A stretch of DNA of 64,000 nucleotides, from contig JASBTQ010000002.1 of NCBI GenBank assembly GCA_030148335.1, positions 1 through 64,000 of the forward strand, written 5' to 3'. Shown here one piece after another: positions 25,713 to 32,679 of the stretch; position 1 is the stretch's first letter; the number at the start of each line of letters is the position of its first letter. The translations under genes were made by a program, and so were the position numbers. Below the pieces are notes generated by a model. The model worked only from the letters and a program-made list of their open reading frames with translations, did not search any database and was not told the DNA's origin. The stretch is from Allomuricauda sp. (lineage in GTDB: Bacteria > Bacteroidota > Bacteroidia > Flavobacteriales > Flavobacteriaceae).

Positions 25713-26201
25713 TTACTGGTCATTGCGCTCAAATTTGTTGGTTTCTAAATTTTTTGAAACATTGTTCCAATTGAAAATCTGTCCGTTCATAGCAATATAA
25801 ACATCCGGTTTTAGAAGCTGTAATGAGCTCAGTGCATAGCCTAAATTAAATGGTGCATCTGTCTCTGCAGATGAACCTAAAATGAAAGACCCAACCAGTA
25901 CGATGGTTTTATTCAGGTTGAGTTTTCCGATATATTTTGCGGTATCTTCCATTGTGAAAGTACCGTGAGTTATCAAAATTTTTGTCGCAGCAGATTCATT
26001 TATCTTGCAAACCAACTGCGCTCTGTCCTCATCTGTGATGGCCCTGCTATCCTTTTTGAACACACTTTTGATGGTGTAATCAAAATCAATATTGGCACTC
26101 TCAAGAAAACTTTGAATCGTGACATTTGATTGGGTGATTCCTTTACCATCTACATAATCCAGTCCTTCTATGGTGCCGCCGGTTGTAAGAATATGTATCA
26201 T
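25713..26201 (-). CDS. Single-domain asparaginase-like protein
   Basis: 162 aa, matching only the N-terminal domain of L-asparaginases (usually about 330 aa). The first catalytic motif TTGGTIEG is intact. The second reads THGTFTMEDTA where asparaginases have HGTDT, so the catalytic aspartate is replaced by Phe. The GAMRPSTSMSADGPFNL equivalent appears as GSFILGSSAETDAPFNL. The missing C-terminal domain and the lost Asp argue against ordinary asparaginase activity. Its frame is closed and clean, so it looks like a stable short form rather than a broken gene. It is cotranscribed with the membrane LuxR-type regulator and may supply or modify a signal; this is inference. Confidence 0.8.
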   Translation of the reverse strand: MIHILTTGGTIEGLDYVDGKGITQSNVTIQSFLESANIDFDYTIKSVFKKDSRAITDEDRAQLVCKINESAATKILITHGTFTMEDTAKYIGKLNLNKTIVLVGSFILGSSAETDAPFNLGYALSSLQLLKPDVYIAMNGQIFNWNNVSKNLETNKFERNDQ

Positions 26202-26270
26202 AAAATAGGACTTGTTGTGACCTATAAAGATAATGGAATTTGAGATACTGTAATTTGAAGTATTACCTTC

Positions 26271-27485
26271 TCAGAAGTTAATTACATTTTCCAAAGCATC
26301 ATCTGCATCTTTATGAATGAAATTAGCTTGATAGTTAATGGTGGTTTTCAAATCCGTATGGCGATATAATTTTTGAAGCATAAGCGGGTGAATGTTGTCG
26401 CCTGCAATATTGCCAAAAGAGTGTCGAGCAATGTGCATCGTAACTTTTTTCTGGATGCCTGCTCTTTTCGCAATCTTTTTAAGGTGGTCATTGAATTTTT
26501 TGTTCGCTACTTTTTTCTTTCGATATATGTCTTTCGCATCAGATAAGTCGGCTTTTTTCATTTCGGAGAAAACAAAGTCATCATCATTTACTCTTTCCTC
26601 AACATACTGTAATAAGATTTTTTCAACTTTAGCTGGAATTTTAAGCGACAGTAACTTTGAATTTTTTCCCATTCTATAATTCAATCGCCCATCATAAATC
26701 TCGGACCATCTTATAAACAACACATCTGAAACACGCATTCCAGCAAAATAGAAACTGAACAACCAAACATTTAATGAGTGTCTTTCCATATCAGTTAGTT
26801 CAGTAACACTTTCAAGGGCTTTTATTTCTTTACTTGAAAGCCCTGTTTTTGTGGTTTCGGGAAATTTGATTTTAAACTTATCCTTTCCAAAGGGATATAT
26901 TTCCTTGCTAACAACCTTATCTCGAATAGCTCTATTAAATAGTAATCGTATCAAGACCATTACATTCATTGCAGTAGTTTCAGTTAATGAGCAAGAACCT
27001 TTTAAATGAATCTTAAATTTTTTGAGAAAGCGCTCATCGATTTCTTGAAAAGTCAAATGTCGGCCAGAGCAATATTTTTCTATATAGCTTACCCAAGCTG
27101 AATCTGTAGAATGGCGATTGATTTTCTTTTCGGCCTCTAAGGCTTCAAGATGCTCGTCAGCAAAATCAAAAAATGTTAAGCTCGAAGTTGGCTTGTATAT
27201 TTCTTTTTTGATTTGTCGAGCAGAAGCAGCTTTATTATCCGTCTGTAGTGCAATAAGCCCTTTTCTGGCTTCGGATAGTTTGGAAGCTATCAAATTGTTT
27301 AGACTTTCAGCTTCAGAATGCGATTTTTTTACCTTTAGGTTTTTAGAGTCCCAATCCTCTAATTCAATATAATGACCTATATGTTTGTAAGTTGAACGAC
27401 GGTCTTTGGTTATCCTTATCGCAAGCGGAAAAAGCCCTTTTGCGTTAGGCTTTTTGCGAAGTATTATTTTTGCACTCGTTGACAT
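26271..27485 (-). CDS. int: Tyrosine recombinase (ICE integrase)
   Basis: 404 aa. N-terminal arm-binding domain (1-95), SAM-like core-binding domain (about 100-200) and catalytic domain. The catalytic residues are R251 (AGMRVSD), H351 and R354 (HIARHSF), H376 (YRHTD) and Y385 (TINYQ). It integrates and excises the element at the tRNA-Leu 3' end. It is placed at the extreme right end of the element, pointing inwards, and starts 211 bp from the att sequence. The gene is full length and looks active. Confidence 0.95.
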   Translation of the reverse strand: MSTSAKIILRKKPNAKGLFPLAIRITKDRRSTYKHIGHYIELEDWDSKNLKVKKSHSEAESLNNLIASKLSEARKGLIALQTDNKAASARQIKKEIYKPTSSLTFFDFADEHLEALEAEKKINRHSTDSAWVSYIEKYCSGRHLTFQEIDERFLKKFKIHLKGSCSLTETTAMNVMVLIRLLFNRAIRDKVVSKEIYPFGKDKFKIKFPETTKTGLSSKEIKALESVTELTDMERHSLNVWLFSFYFAGMRVSDVLFIRWSEIYDGRLNYRMGKNSKLLSLKIPAKVEKILLQYVEERVNDDDFVFSEMKKADLSDAKDIYRKKKVANKKFNDHLKKIAKRAGIQKKVTMHIARHSFGNIAGDNIHPLMLQKLYRHTDLKTTINYQANFIHKDADDALENVINF

Positions 27486-27518
27486 TTTGAACCTGTTTTA
27501 GATACGAAAGCCAAATCA

Positions 27519-27618
27519 GGTACAACATTTTGTCAAAAATTCACTCTAAAGATACGTCTTTACTACGAATTTTGGGTACAACATAGGTACAACAAATGTT
27601 GATATTAACTGATATTAA
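27519..27618. repeat. Candidate integrase arm-type binding sites
   Basis: GGTACAACA occurs at 27519-27527, 27575-27583 and 27586-27594, the last two starting 11 bp apart. GATATTAA occurs at 27601-27608 and 27611-27618, 10 bp apart. They lie between int and the att core in the 211-bp element tail, the normal place for arm sites. Otherwise 27486-27696 holds no gene. Confidence 0.5.
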
Positions 27619-27696
27619 TTGACTTTAAATAAAATGATGAAAAACATAAACAATTGAAAATGAGTTTATTTATGCTTTATTGGTGCAATATATACC

Positions 27697-27749
27697 AGAC
27701 TTAGGATCTAGTGCCGCAAGGTGTGCAGGTTCGATTCCTGTCATCCGCA
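27697..27749 (+). other. att site: displaced 3' fragment of tRNA-Leu(UAG)
   Basis: The sequence from the anticodon stem to the discriminator base matches tRNA-Leu: loop CTTAGGA (anticodon TAG), long variable arm GTGCCGCAAGGTGT, T arm CAGGTTCGATTCCTG and acceptor strand CATCCGC plus A. The D arm and 5' acceptor (expected GCGGATG) are missing, and the anticodon stem has a C-A mismatch where element sequence takes over near 27693-27697. So this is the duplicated 3' end at the right junction. The functional tRNA should be at the other junction. Confidence 0.85.
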
Positions 27750-27761
27750 CTTCGAAAGAAC

Positions 27762-27796
27762 AAAGAGCTTTCCATCGTGGAAAGCTCTTTTGTTTT
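27762..27796 (+). terminator. Original tRNA-Leu terminator
   Basis: Perfect 13-bp stem AAAGAGCTTTCCA (27762-27774) with TGGAAAGCTCTTT (27778-27790), 3-nt loop and a T-rich tail. It follows the tRNA fragment by 12 bp and is chromosomal, left behind by the insertion. The remaining 27797-27928 has no gene and probably holds the promoter of the next gene. Confidence 0.85.
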
Positions 27797-27928
27797 ATGC
27801 ATAAGCAAGGCGATGATATTTGCAATTATTTTTGTAAGAAAAGAATGTTTAATGTCAAATATTGTTTAATTTTTATCGATCTTGTGTAGAACAAACCAAA
27901 ATCAACTAACTTAATTATTGCAAAGATT

Positions 27929-28318
27929 ATGTACAAGGAAATTTATTTGGTCGATGATGAAGACCTGGTGAATACTGTGAACACCATACACTTTAGGAGA
28001 ATGGGGATGGAAGATCGGGTAAAGACGTTCACCAATCCCGAATTGGCCCTTGACGATCTCAGATATAGGGACAACCCTAACGTGAAAACATTGATTCTTT
28101 TGGACATCAATATGCCAGAGATGAGCGGTTTTGAGTTCTTGGAATTTATGACACTTGAAAAATTTCCTGAGACCAACGAAGTCTTACTTGTAACTTCCTC
28201 CGAATCTGATGAGGATAGGCAAGAAGCCAAAAAGTTTAAGAAGTATGTAAAGGAATTTATCACAAAACCTTTGCGCATAGAACATTTGGAGGACTATCTT
28301 CAAAGTTCATATAAATAA
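27929..28318 (+). CDS. Single-domain response regulator (CheY-like)
   Basis: 129 aa, receiver domain only. Acidic pocket VDDED (8-12), phospho-acceptor D59 in LLDINMPEMSG, switch Thr/Ser in LLVTSSES and the conserved Lys in EFITKPLR. There is no output domain, so it signals by protein contact. It lies 80 bp upstream of a PAS histidine kinase gene in the same direction, which is likely its phosphodonor. This is the first chromosomal gene right of the ICE. Confidence 0.92.
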   Translation: MYKEIYLVDDEDLVNTVNTIHFRRMGMEDRVKTFTNPELALDDLRYRDNPNVKTLILLDINMPEMSGFEFLEFMTLEKFPETNEVLLVTSSESDEDRQEAKKFKKYVKEFITKPLRIEHLEDYLQSSYK

Positions 28319-28398
28319 GGAATACTTCGTAAGCAGTTCGTTCCGGAGCATATTTTTCCATCTTGGCAGCCCACCCCAACTTGCCATAACAAGTTTAC

Positions 28399-29874
28399 TT
28401 GTTAAATATTGTAGCGGTGAAGCAGAAACAGATTCTTATACACAACAAGGTCGAGAATGTCGAAGATCGGGGAGATGTCGTCTGGGCAATGGACCAGGAT
28501 TATAAACTGACGGCCTTCAACAATTCTTTTGGGGAAAAGCTCAAGAAAGAGCAATTGGGTAAACCGGCAAAAGGGATGGACCTTAGGTCCATATACGAAA
28601 AGAGCATTTTTTTCAGCCCGTGCAGGCAAGGTTGCGAAAAAGCACTCAAACGCTATGCCACCACGGCCAAGCATACTTTTGAGGAACATGGTAGGACCTA
28701 TGTCCATGAATTCTCCTTCCAACCCTTCATGGATGTGTCGGGTGAGGTTGCCGGATGTTGCATATGGCAAAAGGATATTACGGAAGAGGTGGGCAATATC
28801 CATAAGTTATGGGACAGCGAACGGAAATATAGGGAAGCACAGCGAATCGCAAATGTGGGGCACTGGGAATGGGACATGATCAAGGACGAAATTATTTGGT
28901 CCAACCAACTGTACCACATTTTTCATCAGAACCCGGAGGAATTCAAAGCTACATATGCCTCGTTGATTGACATTATCCATCCAGAGGATAGGGAGCCTTT
29001 TCAAAAGGACGTGGATATGAGCATACAGAGAAATGCCTTACACGACATCGTACATAGGATCATTGTTGGTGATGGAGAAATAAAATATGTGCACCAAAAA
29101 GGACGTACATTTTATGATGAGCTTGGCAATCCCGTGAGAATGGCGGGCACTACCCAGGATGTCACCTTGGAAGTAATGACCAAGCAACAAATAGTTCAAC
29201 AAAACAATGAACTGCAAAACTTTATAAGGATCATATCGCACAATTTGCGGGGACCCATATCCAATCTGTTGATGTTGTCCAAGATATACGATTGGGGCAA
29301 GGACCCAATGAACGATGACATCGTAAGAAAGATAGAAAATACCACAGAGGCATTGGACCAGACCATAAAGGACCTCAATCTTTCCTTGTCCCTTAAAAAT
29401 GCCGATAGGGAACAGTTCAGGGAAATCAAGTTGACCGATGTTATGAAAGATGTGGATGGTCTGCTCTCCGAAGAGATCATTCGTACGAAGGCAACCGTCA
29501 GCACCGATTTTTCCCAAGCAGAAACCATATTTGGCCTTAAGAGCTATATGGTGAACATTTTCTATAACCTGATCCTGAACGCCATCCACTATGCCAAGGA
29601 AGGTGTGCCCCCCATCATCCAATTGGTCACGGAAGAGAACAATGGTTACATTATTCTAAGGGTGTCGGACAACGGGATCGGTATGGAACTCACCCCCGAG
29701 AAGGAACGCAAGATCTTCAACATGTATGGAAGGCTCAGCGGGGCTACCGAAGGAAAGGGCCTTGGACTTTATCTGGTAAAAACCCAAGTGGAGGCCATGA
29801 ACGGAAAAATTGGGGTGTTGAGCGAGAAGGAGGTAGGTACCACTTTTATTGTTCACTTCGAGAAGCAGCACTAA
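28399..29874 (+). CDS. PAS-domain sensor histidine kinase
   Basis: About 490 aa, soluble, no membrane helix. A first PAS-like domain (about 25-130) contains four cysteines (PCRQGC near 75-80 and AGCC near 116-119), which could bind a cofactor or sense redox. A second PAS/PAC domain (about 145-265) has HWEWDM and IIHPEDRE. The kinase core follows: H-box FIRIISHNLRGPISN, N-box NIFYNLILNAIHYAKEG, G1 VSDNGIGM and G2 EGKGLGLYLVKTQVE. The H-box is the HisKA-type form with HNLRGP. The start is uncertain: TTG at 28399 or GTG at 28417, with no ATG before residue 31. Partner: the CheY-like protein upstream. Confidence 0.9.
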   Translation: MLNIVAVKQKQILIHNKVENVEDRGDVVWAMDQDYKLTAFNNSFGEKLKKEQLGKPAKGMDLRSIYEKSIFFSPCRQGCEKALKRYATTAKHTFEEHGRTYVHEFSFQPFMDVSGEVAGCCIWQKDITEEVGNIHKLWDSERKYREAQRIANVGHWEWDMIKDEIIWSNQLYHIFHQNPEEFKATYASLIDIIHPEDREPFQKDVDMSIQRNALHDIVHRIIVGDGEIKYVHQKGRTFYDELGNPVRMAGTTQDVTLEVMTKQQIVQQNNELQNFIRIISHNLRGPISNLLMLSKIYDWGKDPMNDDIVRKIENTTEALDQTIKDLNLSLSLKNADREQFREIKLTDVMKDVDGLLSEEIIRTKATVSTDFSQAETIFGLKSYMVNIFYNLILNAIHYAKEGVPPIIQLVTEENNGYIILRVSDNGIGMELTPEKERKIFNMYGRLSGATEGKGLGLYLVKTQVEAMNGKIGVLSEKEVGTTFIVHFEKQH

Positions 29875-30818
29875 AAATTCTTTTGAAAGGGCAAATGGTC
29901 CAGATCCACGTTTCCGCCGGAAATGATCACCCCGATTTTTTGGTTCTTAAATGCTTCTTTTTCCCTGAGGATGGCAGCTAGGGCGACCGCACTTGAAGGT
30001 TCGCAGATGATTTTCAACCGTTCCCAGATCAATCGCATGGCCGAAACGATCTCATCTTCCGTGACCCGGATGATTCGCTCCACATGTTTCTGGATGATGG
30101 GAAAATTTCGATCCCCCAATTGGGTCTTCAGGCCATCGGCAATGGTGTTGCTGGTGGTGTTTCCTTCAATTGTCCCACTTAGCAGCGACCTGTAAGCGTC
30201 ATCCACTTCAAAAGGTTCCCCCCCAATCGTTTTGCACCCATTTCCAAAATAGGCAACAGCAAGCGCAGTGCCTGCAATCAGCCCGCCACCACCAACAGGG
30301 GTGATCACGTGATCAAGGTCTGGATGCAGTTCCAATAACTCCTTGCATGCGGTCCCTTGTCCCAAGATCACCGCATCATCGTTGGAGGGATGGATGAAGG
30401 TGGCACCGTATTTTTCTTCAATTTCTTTGGATTCTTTTTCTCTCGCCGCCAAAGTGGGCTCACATTCAACCACAAGTCCACCGTAACCCCGAACCGCATC
30501 TTTTTTCACCTGTGGCGCATTTTTGGGCATCACAATGTGGGCCTTTACACCGAGACTTTGTGCTGCCAGGGAAAGGGCTTGGGCAAAGTTCCCAGAGGAA
30601 TGGGTGACCACCCCGTTTCGTTTTTGTCCTTCGGTCAGTTGCATGATGGCATTGGCCGCCCCCCGCATTTTAAAGGCACCCATCCTCTGGAAATTCTCAC
30701 ATTTGAAGAACAATTGGGCCTCGGCCATTTCATCCATCAAATGGGAAGTCAGCACGGGGGTATTGTGGATAAACGGCTTTATCCGTTCGTGGCAGTCAAT
30801 AAGTTGTTGTTTGTCCAT
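29871..30818 (-). CDS. PLP-dependent serine/threonine dehydratase (or serine racemase)
   Basis: 315 aa, the catalytic domain only, without the ACT-like regulatory domain of biosynthetic IlvA. PLP lysine K50 lies in GAFKMRGA, the phosphate-binding glycine loop is PVGGGGLIAG and the ligand-side motif is THSSGNFAQALSLAA. The reaction is deamination of Thr or Ser to a 2-oxo acid. Fold-type II serine racemases share the same layout, so the exact substrate cannot be fixed. It converges on the kinase gene with a 4-bp overlap. Confidence 0.88.
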   Translation of the reverse strand: MDKQQLIDCHERIKPFIHNTPVLTSHLMDEMAEAQLFFKCENFQRMGAFKMRGAANAIMQLTEGQKRNGVVTHSSGNFAQALSLAAQSLGVKAHIVMPKNAPQVKKDAVRGYGGLVVECEPTLAAREKESKEIEEKYGATFIHPSNDDAVILGQGTACKELLELHPDLDHVITPVGGGGLIAGTALAVAYFGNGCKTIGGEPFEVDDAYRSLLSGTIEGNTTSNTIADGLKTQLGDRNFPIIQKHVERIIRVTEDEIVSAMRLIWERLKIICEPSSAVALAAILREKEAFKNQKIGVIISGGNVDLDHLPFQKNF

Positions 30819-30871
30819 AGATAATCGGACCGGTAAATGTCAGGTCTGGGCATAAAGATAGGGACAAGACA

Positions 30872-31786
30872 TTAATTATAGGACGATACATTTTGCTCTT
30901 CCTCCTCTTCCTCTATCTTGGAAGAATTTCCTTCCATTCCCAGTTCCGGAATGACCAATAAGGGGATTTGGGTATGAAAAGCGGTTCTTTTGATGATGGG
31001 CTCACGGGTCATTTTTTCCATATAGCTGTGCTGATAGTTCAGCATGGCCAGCAAGTGGATGTCCAGTTCTTGGGAGAACATTTCCAGTGTATGTGAAACC
31101 GAGTTGAGCTCGGAAACCGTATGCACATAATGCTCCATATCGCCCAAATATCTCCGTAGCATGTTCAGATTAAATTGTTGGAGCTCCGTGAGGGCCTTGA
31201 TCTCATACTGCACGTGCACGATCCGGATGGTGGCACGGAACATTTTTGCGATTTCGATCAGGGGCGATAGTTCCGAAGTGGTATAAAACCGGGTAAAATC
31301 AGTGGCGAAGGCGATCTCGGTGGGCGTGACGAACTCAAAATGATGGGGAATGGCCAGAATAGGGCATTTTTTGGCACTTTTAATTATACGTACCGTGTTG
31401 CTGCCCATGAAAACCTCATCCACACCCGAAGCGCCCTTGGTGCCCGTGACCACTAAATGAATGCCCAAGGTGTCCACAATGTCTTTGACTTCTTCTACCA
31501 AAAGATTGAACGAAGAGATGGTTTCAAAGCTGTGGTTGGTGTTCCCATATTTGTTTTTGATCCTGGCAATGGTCTTCTCCAGACCTCTTTCAGAGGCATC
31601 CCTAACGGCATCCACTATACGGACACCATCCACCATTTTGGCCATAAAACGGCTGCTCGGGATCACTGGCGTATAGGTGTTCAGCAGATAAAAAGTACAA
31701 CGCTTGTTGCGGAAAAGCTGGATCGCATAATCAATGGCGTTCCAGGCATTTTCCGAAAAATCCGTGGGTATGAGAATCCTTTGCAT
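30872..31786 (-). CDS. Universal stress protein, tandem Usp domains
   Basis: 304 aa with two Usp domains. The first (1-145) ends with the ATP-binding signature GTKGASGVDEVFMGSN. The second (about 150-285) is more divergent and lacks a clear GSN motif. The C-terminal tail is unusually acidic (SSKIEEEEEEQNV). Usp proteins bind ATP or AMP and adjust metabolism under oxygen or energy limitation. An Fnr-type box and a -7 element lie at the standard spacing upstream, so it is probably induced at low oxygen. Start ATG at 31786. Confidence 0.9.
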   Translation of the reverse strand: MQRILIPTDFSENAWNAIDYAIQLFRNKRCTFYLLNTYTPVIPSSRFMAKMVDGVRIVDAVRDASERGLEKTIARIKNKYGNTNHSFETISSFNLLVEEVKDIVDTLGIHLVVTGTKGASGVDEVFMGSNTVRIIKSAKKCPILAIPHHFEFVTPTEIAFATDFTRFYTTSELSPLIEIAKMFRATIRIVHVQYEIKALTELQQFNLNMLRRYLGDMEHYVHTVSELNSVSHTLEMFSQELDIHLLAMLNYQHSYMEKMTREPIIKRTAFHTQIPLLVIPELGMEGNSSKIEEEEEEQNVSSYN

Positions 31787-31808
31787 CTGACGAAATTTTT
31801 AGATGCGA

Positions 31809-31851
31809 TAAAATTACCTTTGTGGCGATGGGGATACTATGACAATTATCA
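31809..31851 (-). promoter_or_regulatory. Fnr-type promoter of the usp gene at 30872-31786
   Basis: The minus strand reads TGATAATTGTCA at 31851-31840, then 23 bp, then TAATTTTA at 31816-31809. The start codon is 53 bp past the box. Confidence 0.7.
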
Positions 31852-31867
31852 GGTTTTGGGGAAGCCC

Positions 31868-32557
31868 TCAAAAACCTGCCACCATTTCATTGAGTTTGCG
31901 CTCATCCTTGATACCTATTTTTTTGCCGGAGGTACGGATAAGCCCTTTTTTCTTGAACTCGGAAATGATCCTTATAGCAGATTCCGTTGCGGTGCCCACG
32001 ACATTGGAGATGTCCTCCCTGGAAAGGGTAAGGGCCAAAAAGCCGTCCTTGTCCTCCCCAAAATTGTTTTTGAGGTACAGAAAGGCCTCGGCTACACGTT
32101 GTTTCACGGTTTTTTGGGAGATGTTCACGATCACATCGTCCGCTTCCTTCAAGTCGTGCGCCATGTGCCTCAACACCTCCAAGGTAAAGTTGGGGTTCCG
32201 TTGAAGGGTATGGGTAATGCTTTCTTTGGGAATGAAACAGACTTCCATATCGCTTACAGCGACCGCTGAAAGGTTGGTGCTTTCCTCGGCTATTACCGAA
32301 CGCTGGCCAAGGACCTCGCCCTTCGTGGCCAATTTTACAATTTGGTCCTTGCCATTGGCACTCAGCTTGGAAAGTTTGGAGACTCCGCTGCGCACACAAT
32401 AGACGCCGTTGAGCTTTTCGCCCTCCTCAAAAAGGGATTGTCCCTTTTTGATGGTCTTTGTGGTCTTGGAGTCGGATACTGTTTTCAACTCCTCCTTGCT
32501 CATGGCCCGTAGGGAATTGAACTGTCTTACAATGCAATTTTCACATCTGCTTTCCAT
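31868..32557 (-). CDS. fnr: Crp/Fnr-family transcriptional regulator
   Basis: 229 aa. N-terminal CxxC (C5, C8), cyclic-nucleotide-type beta-roll (about 30-120), dimerisation helix (about 125-145) and C-terminal helix-turn-helix with recognition helix around TESAIRIISEF. E and R four residues apart match the Glu/Arg pair that Crp and Fnr use to read TGA. C107 in EVCFIP lines up with Fnr C122, but a third N-terminal cysteine like Fnr C29 is absent; C54 is the only other one. So a 4Fe-4S cluster is possible but not assured. It is divergent from ccoI with a shared box between them, so autoregulation is likely. Confidence 0.9.
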   Translation of the reverse strand: MESRCENCIVRQFNSLRAMSKEELKTVSDSKTTKTIKKGQSLFEEGEKLNGVYCVRSGVSKLSKLSANGKDQIVKLATKGEVLGQRSVIAEESTNLSAVAVSDMEVCFIPKESITHTLQRNPNFTLEVLRHMAHDLKEADDVIVNISQKTVKQRVAEAFLYLKNNFGEDKDGFLALTLSREDISNVVGTATESAIRIISEFKKKGLIRTSGKKIGIKDERKLNEMVAGF

Positions 32558-32580
32558 GTGGATTAGTTTACCTGAGAGGA

Positions 32581-32654
32581 CAAATTTAAGGGGTGGTGAT
32601 TGGGTATAAACTGATAAATATCATATTTTTATGAGGAATCGTATTACAACTTTG
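32581..32654. promoter_or_regulatory. Shared Fnr box with two opposite promoters (fnr and ccoI)
   Basis: Box TGATAAATATCA at 32612-32623. Towards ccoI, 23 bp later, CAACTTTG at 32647-32654. Towards fnr, 23 bp later on the minus strand, TAAATTTG at 32588-32581, a perfect -7 element. One box is therefore placed equally for both genes. Confidence 0.75.
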
Positions 32655-32679
32655 TGCCCAGGTATAAAGCAAATGTTCA

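Larger units (their letters stand above)
1..27749. mobile_element. Right part of an integrative and conjugative element (ICE) inserted in tRNA-Leu
   Basis: This span carries a full set of transfer functions: a mobilisation operon (2695-5560), a Bacteroidetes tra operon (10496-17262), a replication/excision module, rteC and a tyrosine recombinase gene at the extreme end. It stops at a 53-bp fragment of the 3' half of tRNA-Leu(UAG), which is the usual scar of integration into a tRNA 3' end. It is also more AT-rich by eye than the chromosome to its right. The left end and the intact tRNA are not in the window, so the left boundary is only the window edge. I do not see homologues of traH, traL, traO, traP or traQ here; they could lie to the left or be absent. 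Confidence 0.9.

Noticed and set aside
25713-26201. Pseudogene of L-asparaginase
   Set aside because: The frame is clean, has its own stop, is tightly linked to the next gene and aligns end to end with the N-terminal domain, so a stable short form is more likely.
27691-27750. A functional tRNA-Leu gene
   Set aside because: The D arm and the 5' acceptor strand are absent; only the 3' part with the anticodon loop is left.
31457-32269. Long plus-strand frame opposite usp and fnr
   Set aside because: It is antisense to two well-supported genes and crosses their promoter, with no family features.
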